DNA of 64,000 nt from an uncultured Lachnospiraceae bacterium (GTDB lineage Bacteria; Bacillota; Clostridia; Lachnospirales; Lachnospiraceae): positions 1-64,000 of the forward strand of contig CAJKGK010000010.1 of the NCBI GenBank assembly GCA_905199445.1, written 5' to 3'. This document shows positions 58,910-64,000 of this stretch, one piece after another. Numbering within the stretch: position 1 is the stretch's first letter; every line of letters begins with the position of its first letter. The notes beneath the pieces were generated by a model, which was not told the origin of the DNA, searched no databases, and worked only from the letters and a program-made list of their open reading frames with translations. Both the position numbers and the translations under genes were made by a program.

Positions 58910-61207
58910 TTATCCCCGTGTCCGTTCAATATCATAAACACATTCCAGTGAACGCAGCTTGTCAATAATCTTTGACAAAGCTTCCTTACCGGAAATATCA
59001 AAACATACATTAATCGTTGCCGTGTTATTTTTACCGGAACGGCTGGACATACCGGTAACATTAATTTCCCGTTCCGTAAATACCTGAGCCACCTCTACAA
59101 GAACACCAACACCGTCATGTACATAAATATTAATCTCGGCCTTATAAAGTTCCTTGGAAGCCGTCTCTCGCTGCCATTCGGCGTCAATCAGCCGGGCACG
59201 GTCAGATTCGGAAATATTCATAATATTCACACAATCCGTGCGGTGAATGGAAATACCTCTGCCCCTTGTAATAAAACCAACAATCTCATCCCCCGGAAGT
59301 GGATTGCAGCATTTTGAAAAACGCACGGCGACATCGTCGATCCCTTTAACAATAATACCACTTTTAGACTTATGATGATGGTGGACTGTATTTTTCCCGG
59401 CCTCTGAAATCTGGTTAAGAATCTGTGTATCTGTCACCATCTTATGATTTGCCTTCTTATACTCTTCCACCAGTTTATTAATCACCTGGCCCTCTTTCAG
59501 ACCGCCATGGCCGATCGCCGCATACACGGCATCCCAAGTTTTAAAACCATATTTTGAAAGTACCTTATCCATATATTCCGGCTTCATAATATCACTGAGT
59601 ACAACGGATTTGGATTTACAGTACTTATCTACCAGTTCTTTGCCCCGAATAATATTTTCTTCTTTAAATTCGGTTTTAAACCACTGATTGATTTTATTCT
59701 TTGCCTGAGTACTCTTAACAATAGACAGCCAGTCACGGCTGGGGCCTTTGGAATTTTGAGATGTCATAATCTCAATACGGTCGCCGTTTTGAATTTTGTA
59801 ATCAATATTTACAAGCCGACCATTCACTCTGGCGCCGACCATTTTATTGCCAACGGCACTGTGAATACTATAGGCAAAATCAATAGGCGTAGAGCCGTTT
59901 GGCAGACTTTTTACATCTCCGGCAGGCGTAAAACAGTAGACACTCTCCGAAAACAGATCCAGATCATTTTTCAAAAGACTCATAAATTCTCTGTTATCGG
60001 ACATATCCTGCTGCCACTCAAGGATCTGGCGCAGCCATGTCAGCTTTGCCTCCTCACGGTTTTCATTATTTATACCGTTTGGATCTTCTTTGTACTTCCA
60101 ATGTGCTGCAATACCGTACTCTGCGGTTCTGTGCATCTCAAAAGTTCTGATCTGGATCTCAAAAGGCTTGCCTTCAGGCCCGATCAGTGTTGTATGCAGG
60201 GACTGATACATATTCTGCTTAGGCATGGCAATATAGTCTTTAAATCTTCCGGGAATCGGCTTATATTTTTCATGAATCAGCCCCAGGGCTCCATAGCAGT
60301 CCTTCAAATCATTGACAATAATTCTGACCGCAAACAGATCATAAATCTGATCAATAGTCTTATTCTGGTTCACCATTTTTTTATAAATACTGAAAAAATG
60401 TTTGACTCTGCCGCTGACCTCAGCCTTAATCCCACCCTTTTCCATGCACTCGGAGACTTCATCGACAATAGCAGCTACAAACGCCTGCCGTTCGCTTTTC
60501 TTTGAAGCAATCTTTTCTGCCAGATCGTAATAAACCTCCGGTTCCAGATACCGAAGCGCCAGATCATCCAGTTCAATCTTTATTTTGGAAATACCAAGCC
60601 TCTGGGCAATCGGTGCGTAAATATCCATAGTTTCTCTGGCCTTTTCCTTCTGCTTTTGGGGTGACCAGTACTTGGCAGTCCTCATATTATGCAGCCGGTC
60701 AGCCAGTTTCACAAGAATGACCCGAATATCTTTGGCCATGGCCAAAAACATCTTTCTCAGATTTTCAGCCTGAATCTCCACCTTGTCTTTGGCATAGGAA
60801 ATCTGTCCCAATTTTGTGACACCATCGACAATCAACGCAACCTCTCTGCCAAATTCATGTTCGATTTCCTCATCAGTCATCACCGTGTCTTCCACAACAT
60901 CATGAAGAAGCCCGCCGACGATTGTCTCCTTATCAAGCTCCAAATCTGCCAGAATAATCGCCACACAAAGGGGATGTATAATATAGGGTTCCCCCGACTT
61001 ACGCATCTGACCTTCATGGGCATCCCTGGCAATATGATATGCCTTTTCAATCTGACTGATATCTGTCGACGGATGATATTTTTTGATTTTTCCGATTAAC
61101 TGCCGATAAAGGTCTTCCGGTGCCGTAAAATCCTTTGTCGCCACAATCTCGGATTCCGTCTGCGCAATCATCTGCGCATCATAAATCTTATTCTTTTCCT
61201 CTGTCAT
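58910..61207 (-). CDS. rel: Bifunctional (p)ppGpp synthetase/hydrolase Rel
   Basis: Makes and degrades (p)ppGpp, the stringent-response alarmone. The 765-residue protein has an intact HD hydrolase domain (LHDVVEDT at about 101-108), a synthetase domain with RFKDYIAMPKQNMYQSLHT whose RFKD signature marks a bifunctional enzyme, a TGS domain (VYCFTPAGDVKSLP...), the RIS zinc-finger region with CCNPLPGDEIVGF, and a C-terminal ACT domain. Complete length. The 97-bp gap to apt may carry a promoter, but I see no strong one. Order recJ-apt-rel is conserved in Firmicutes. Confidence 0.97.
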   Translation of the reverse strand: MTEEKNKIYDAQMIAQTESEIVATKDFTAPEDLYRQLIGKIKKYHPSTDISQIEKAYHIARDAHEGQMRKSGEPYIIHPLCVAIILADLELDKETIVGGLLHDVVEDTVMTDEEIEHEFGREVALIVDGVTKLGQISYAKDKVEIQAENLRKMFLAMAKDIRVILVKLADRLHNMRTAKYWSPQKQKEKARETMDIYAPIAQRLGISKIKIELDDLALRYLEPEVYYDLAEKIASKKSERQAFVAAIVDEVSECMEKGGIKAEVSGRVKHFFSIYKKMVNQNKTIDQIYDLFAVRIIVNDLKDCYGALGLIHEKYKPIPGRFKDYIAMPKQNMYQSLHTTLIGPEGKPFEIQIRTFEMHRTAEYGIAAHWKYKEDPNGINNENREEAKLTWLRQILEWQQDMSDNREFMSLLKNDLDLFSESVYCFTPAGDVKSLPNGSTPIDFAYSIHSAVGNKMVGARVNGRLVNIDYKIQNGDRIEIMTSQNSKGPSRDWLSIVKSTQAKNKINQWFKTEFKEENIIRGKELVDKYCKSKSVVLSDIMKPEYMDKVLSKYGFKTWDAVYAAIGHGGLKEGQVINKLVEEYKKANHKMVTDTQILNQISEAGKNTVHHHHKSKSGIIVKGIDDVAVRFSKCCNPLPGDEIVGFITRGRGISIHRTDCVNIMNISESDRARLIDAEWQRETASKELYKAEINIYVHDGVGVLVEVAQVFTEREINVTGMSSRSGKNNTATINVCFDISGKEALSKIIDKLRSLECVYDIERTRG

Positions 61208-61304
61208 CAGATCACCAATTCTTTCTATAAGTTGTTAATGAACGTTTTCCAGGATCTGTTTTATCATACACAGGCTGCCCAAAAAAATTTTTTTCAAGAA
61301 CCCA

Positions 61305-61829
61305 TTACTTACCCTGATAAATGACAGCAGAATCGACTGGATATGCCTTAAGACGTTCACGCCCGCAAAGACCTGCCAGTTCAATCAGAAAAACAACCTT
61401 TACAACCTTGCCGCCCAATCGTTCCACAAGGCGAATGTTCGCCTCCATTGTACCGCCTGTCGCCAGAAGATCATCCACAATCACAACTCTCTGACCGGGC
61501 TTAATGGCATCCTTATGAATCTCCACTTCCGCTGTTCCATATTCCAGTTCATAACTTTGAGAAACGGTTTCTCTGGGCAGCTTACCTTTTTTGCGGATCG
61601 TCACAAACCCCTTATGCATGTTATAGGCAATCGGCATGCCAAAAATAAAACCTCTGGCTTCCGGTCCCACAACCACATCAAAATCTTCATCCTTCAGGAA
61701 ATCTGTCATCGTATCAACGGCAAGTTTCAATCCGTCCGGATCCTGAATCACCGTGGTAATATCTCTGAAAATAATTCCTTTTTCCGGAAAATCCGGTATG
61801 CTAAGCACATAGTCTTCCAACTTCTTCAT
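61305..61829 (-). CDS. apt: Adenine phosphoribosyltransferase Apt
   Basis: Salvages adenine to AMP with PRPP. The 174-residue protein starts with LEDYVLSIPDFPEKGIIFRDITTV, the family N-terminus. It carries the PRPP-binding loop RVVIVDDLLATGGTM and the flexible RKKGKLPRETVSQSYELEYG. Length normal. It lies between the AraC relic and rel. Purine salvage and (p)ppGpp metabolism share this cluster in many Firmicutes. Confidence 0.96.
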   Translation of the reverse strand: MKKLEDYVLSIPDFPEKGIIFRDITTVIQDPDGLKLAVDTMTDFLKDEDFDVVVGPEARGFIFGMPIAYNMHKGFVTIRKKGKLPRETVSQSYELEYGTAEVEIHKDAIKPGQRVVIVDDLLATGGTMEANIRLVERLGGKVVKVVFLIELAGLCGRERLKAYPVDSAVIYQGK

Positions 61830-61900
61830 ATGTTCAACGCCCTTTCCTCATCACTTTCTCATTATAACCGCCTTACACCGGTTTTGAGAGTCTTTGTTCT

Positions 61901-61929
61901 ATTATAATACAAAGTTTCCGTAAAGGAAA
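61901..61929 (-). promoter_or_regulatory. Candidate promoter of apt-rel
   Basis: Minus strand: perfect -10 TATAAT (61906-61901), with a weak -35 TTTCCT 17 bp upstream (61929-61924). It follows directly after the terminator at 61937. Confidence 0.45.
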
Positions 61930-61930
61930 G

Positions 61931-61968
61931 CAAAAAAACAGGGGGCTCGCAGCAGACATCCCCCTGTT
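61931..61968 (-). terminator. Terminator between recJ and apt
   Basis: AACAGGGGG pairs with CCCCCTGTT (61937-61945, 61960-61968), followed on the minus strand by T7. It sits just after the AraC-type relic and was probably that gene's terminator; it now separates recJ from apt. Confidence 0.88.
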
Positions 61969-61981
61969 ATACACTCGTTCT

Positions 61982-62044
61982 TTATTTATCCTCACCGGAA
62001 TAACGTCTTCTCACCTGCGCCGGTGTCTGACCGTAGGTCTTAAA
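61982..62044 (-). pseudogene. C-terminal relic of an AraC-family regulator
   Basis: Twenty codons on the minus strand read FKTYGQTPAQVRRRYSGEDK and then TAA. This matches the conserved end of AraC/XylS DNA-binding domains (FKKxxGxTPxQYRxxY). An in-frame TAA lies immediately upstream and the following 90 bp to recJ hold no further similarity, so only the tail of the gene remains. A strong terminator follows it, as expected for a former gene end. The rest of the 305-bp recJ-apt gap holds only that terminator and a candidate promoter. Confidence 0.7.
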
Positions 62045-62135
62045 TTATAATAATTGATATTATATTTTTTACAATAACATGCTAAAGTAGCCTATCCCTT
62101 TTTGTCTTTAAGCTCGAATATTTGTCCATAATCTG

Positions 62136-63917
62136 TTATTTCCGCAAAATCCGACAGTAACCAGTTACCACAATCTGAATGCTTTCCACACCCATATATT
62201 CATTTAAATCCGGATAATAGGTCAGCGCAATGGTAACATTATTTTTTTCTCCGTTAAACATTTTTTCCTTTTCACAAACGCCGAATTCAGACTCTATAAA
62301 TGTCTCAAAGGCCGGAATATCCCCAAAATAAATGGCATCCATGACCTTTTTATCATCATTCATGACCTGAAGTTTAAGCACGTTTTTATTTTTTCCAAGC
62401 ACTCTGGCTCTAAGAACAGAAAAGTATTTTTCTGCAAATACAGGCTTAACATTCCCCTTGCCAAAGGGTTCCAAAAGTTCCAGCTCTTTCACAAATTCCT
62501 TTGTGATATATCCAACGGGCATGGGAACATCGATACGAACGACTGGAATAAGATCCTGGGCAGTCAGTGTTGTCTGGGTGTTTAAAGCCAGCCTCAAAGG
62601 CTCCAGATTTTCGGCCTTCAATGTCAGCCCGGCCGCCATGGGATGTCCGCCGAATCGTTCCAGCAAAGGCTTCTGAACAGTCAGTTCTTCAAACATATTA
62701 TAAGCTTCAATGGACCGCCCGGATCCTTTAATGCGCCCATCGCCTACATCTGTAAAAACCAGAGTCGGTCTGTGGTATTTCTCCTTAATCCGTCCTGCAA
62801 TGATTCCAACCAGACTTTCATGACAGTTCTCAAGCTTTACAAGAATCACCTTGTCTTCTTTAATCCCTGAGTTCTCAATCTTTTCCACCGCCTGTTCAAA
62901 TCCTTTAACCGTCAGATTTTTCCGGCTTTCATTAAGCTCCTTCAAGGCTGACGCCTTTTTTGCCGCCTCCGCCGGATCTGTCTCCATTAAAAGGTCCAAC
63001 GCAATCTTCACTGTGTCCAAACGGCCTGCGGCATTAAAGCAGGGACCAAGCACAAAGCCGATATGATAGGCGGATATTTTTGACGGATTCAGCTGGCAAA
63101 TCTGAATCAAAGCCTTTAATCCCTCATTTTTTGTATGGGCCAGCATTTTAAGCCCTTTTTTTACCATAATCCTGTTTTCATCCTGTAAATCCATCACATC
63201 GGCCACCGTGGCAATCGCCGTATATTCCATCAGTCCGAATTTTTCATCTTCCGGTATATCATAAGCATCATAAAGCAGACATAAAAGTTTAAAGGCCACA
63301 CCGGCACCGCACAGTTTTTTAAAAGGATAGGCACAGTCTGCCTGTTTAGGATTGACAATGGCATTCGCCGGTACGTACAGCGGATGCCTTCCATTTTCAT
63401 CCTCCTCAAAAGGAATGTCATGGTGATCGGTAACAATAACTTTCAGCCCCTTTGCCCGGGCATACTCAACAGCCTCAAAGGCCGCTATCCCGTTATCACA
63501 GGTTACAATCACTCCACATCCGTCATCCAGTGCTTCATCCACAATCCGCATATTCAGGCCATAGCCTTCCGCCACCCGATCCGGTGTATAAATTTTACAC
63601 CGTCCGCCGATTCTGGTGAAACCTTTATGTAATATAAAGCCTGACATAATTCCATCCACATCAAAATCTGAGGCTACTGCGATGGATTCCCCGGTTTCCA
63701 CAGCCTCCATAATCAGATCTCTGGCTTTTAATATGTCTTTCATTGTGGATGGATCATATAAATCCCGTTCATCCCCCCACAAATATTTTCTCATCATTTC
63801 TTCGCTGTTCACATCTCTATTAACCATCAGTCTGGCCAGTACAGGCGTAATGCCAAACGTTCGGCTGATCGCCCCAAAATCTGCTCTTTTGGCGGTAACT
63901 ACCCATTTTTCTTTCAT
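62136..63917 (-). CDS. recJ: Single-stranded-DNA exonuclease RecJ
   Basis: 5'-3' exonuclease on single-stranded DNA used in recombination and mismatch repair. The 593-residue product (start at 63917, AAGGAAG upstream) has the DHH-family motifs ASDFDVDGIMSG, VTCDNGI, VTDHHDIPF and the GAGVAFKLL helix. The DHHA1 domain has SGRSIEAYNMFEEL and FGGHPMAAGLTL, and an OB-fold C-terminus follows. It has up to eight further in-frame codons upstream, so the exact start is open. It follows a truncated gene at the window edge by 26 bp. Confidence 0.94.
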   Translation of the reverse strand: MKEKWVVTAKRADFGAISRTFGITPVLARLMVNRDVNSEEMMRKYLWGDERDLYDPSTMKDILKARDLIMEAVETGESIAVASDFDVDGIMSGFILHKGFTRIGGRCKIYTPDRVAEGYGLNMRIVDEALDDGCGVIVTCDNGIAAFEAVEYARAKGLKVIVTDHHDIPFEEDENGRHPLYVPANAIVNPKQADCAYPFKKLCGAGVAFKLLCLLYDAYDIPEDEKFGLMEYTAIATVADVMDLQDENRIMVKKGLKMLAHTKNEGLKALIQICQLNPSKISAYHIGFVLGPCFNAAGRLDTVKIALDLLMETDPAEAAKKASALKELNESRKNLTVKGFEQAVEKIENSGIKEDKVILVKLENCHESLVGIIAGRIKEKYHRPTLVFTDVGDGRIKGSGRSIEAYNMFEELTVQKPLLERFGGHPMAAGLTLKAENLEPLRLALNTQTTLTAQDLIPVVRIDVPMPVGYITKEFVKELELLEPFGKGNVKPVFAEKYFSVLRARVLGKNKNVLKLQVMNDDKKVMDAIYFGDIPAFETFIESEFGVCEKEKMFNGEKNNVTIALTYYPDLNEYMGVESIQIVVTGYCRILRK

Positions 63918-63943
63918 TTGCATCTTCCTTTCATTCATCAATC

Positions 63944-64000
63944 TTATCTCACATAGCGCTTATCCCGTCCACTCCAGGATGCAGGATTAACAAAAGGCCT
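63944..64000 (-). CDS. C-terminal end of an unidentified gene (cut by window edge)
   Basis: The minus-strand frame from the window edge is open for 18 codons (RPFVNPASWSGRDKRYVR) and ends with TAA, 26 bp before recJ. The spacing suggests the preceding gene of the recJ operon. The fragment is too short to identify. In many Clostridia secD/secF lie upstream of recJ, but nothing here proves that. Confidence 0.4.
   Translation of the reverse strand, partial: RPFVNPASWSGRDKRYVR

Noticed and set aside
1..64000. CRISPR arrays, prophage, integrative elements, tRNA or rRNA genes
   Set aside because: None found by eye: no regular repeat-spacer pattern, no integrase, phage or conjugation genes, and no tRNA-like TTCGA arm with matching acceptor stem.

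Overview
This window is a continuous stretch of low-to-mid-GC Firmicute chromosome. Most likely it comes from an anaerobic, endospore-forming member of the Clostridia, of Lachnospiraceae type. The reasons are the sporulation genes (spoIIP, gpr, spoIIID, a gerM-like lipoprotein, a SpoIID-type protein), a CIRCE/HrcA heat-shock operon, lineage-typical families (DUF5688, DUF1576, a His-less HPr) and strong AGGAGG ribosome binding sites. Family assignments come from recognising motifs by eye; no database search was run. I see no tRNA or rRNA gene, CRISPR array, prophage or insertion sequence.

The left half (about 1-25 kb, mostly minus strand) is the core cluster known from Bacillus as comEA-comEC-holA-rpsT-gpr-spoIIP-lepA-hemW-hrcA-grpE-dnaK-dnaJ-prmA-rsmE-mtaB. 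Here it has insertions. A cysteine desulfurase-thiI pair and a plus-strand HPr-like gene lie between rsmE and mtaB. A two-component system and a GerM-type lipoprotein lie between comEA and comEC. rpsT faces the other way from its own promoter and terminator.

From 25 to 32 kb are a small DMT transporter and an arginine regulon: argC-GNAT-argJ-argB-argD on the minus strand, with argG divergent. ArgR-type boxes can be seen at both promoters in the intergenic region. From 32 to 47 kb is a mosaic of single genes: a pRiA4b ORF-3-like protein, YigZ, a class A PBP, a Na/Pi cotransporter, spoIIID, DUF1576, a YhhN-like protein, a MATE exporter, a cytoplasmic GH3 beta-glucosidase and a YihY/BrkB protein. 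Many convergent pairs share a strong bidirectional terminator.

From 47 to 56 kb are an SLH-like/SpoIID fusion, a probable 6S RNA gene with a textbook promoter and terminator, an ECF-like sigma factor, GDPD, glyA, DUF1294, aspS, an unassigned structured small-RNA candidate upstream of aspS, and DUF5688. From 56 to 64 kb is the stringent-response/purine-salvage cluster recJ-apt-rel-MBL-hemZ-tcdA, with the relic of an AraC-type regulator between recJ and apt and a truncated gene at the right edge.

No clearly novel multi-gene system is visible. The best candidates for a second look are non-coding: the 6S locus, the structured RNA upstream of aspS, a multi-armed element between lepA and hemW, and a 17-bp perfect hairpin without a U-tract behind argG. 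On the protein side they are the SLH-SpoIID fusion, the duplicated DUF1576 protein and the HPr-like protein without its catalytic histidine.
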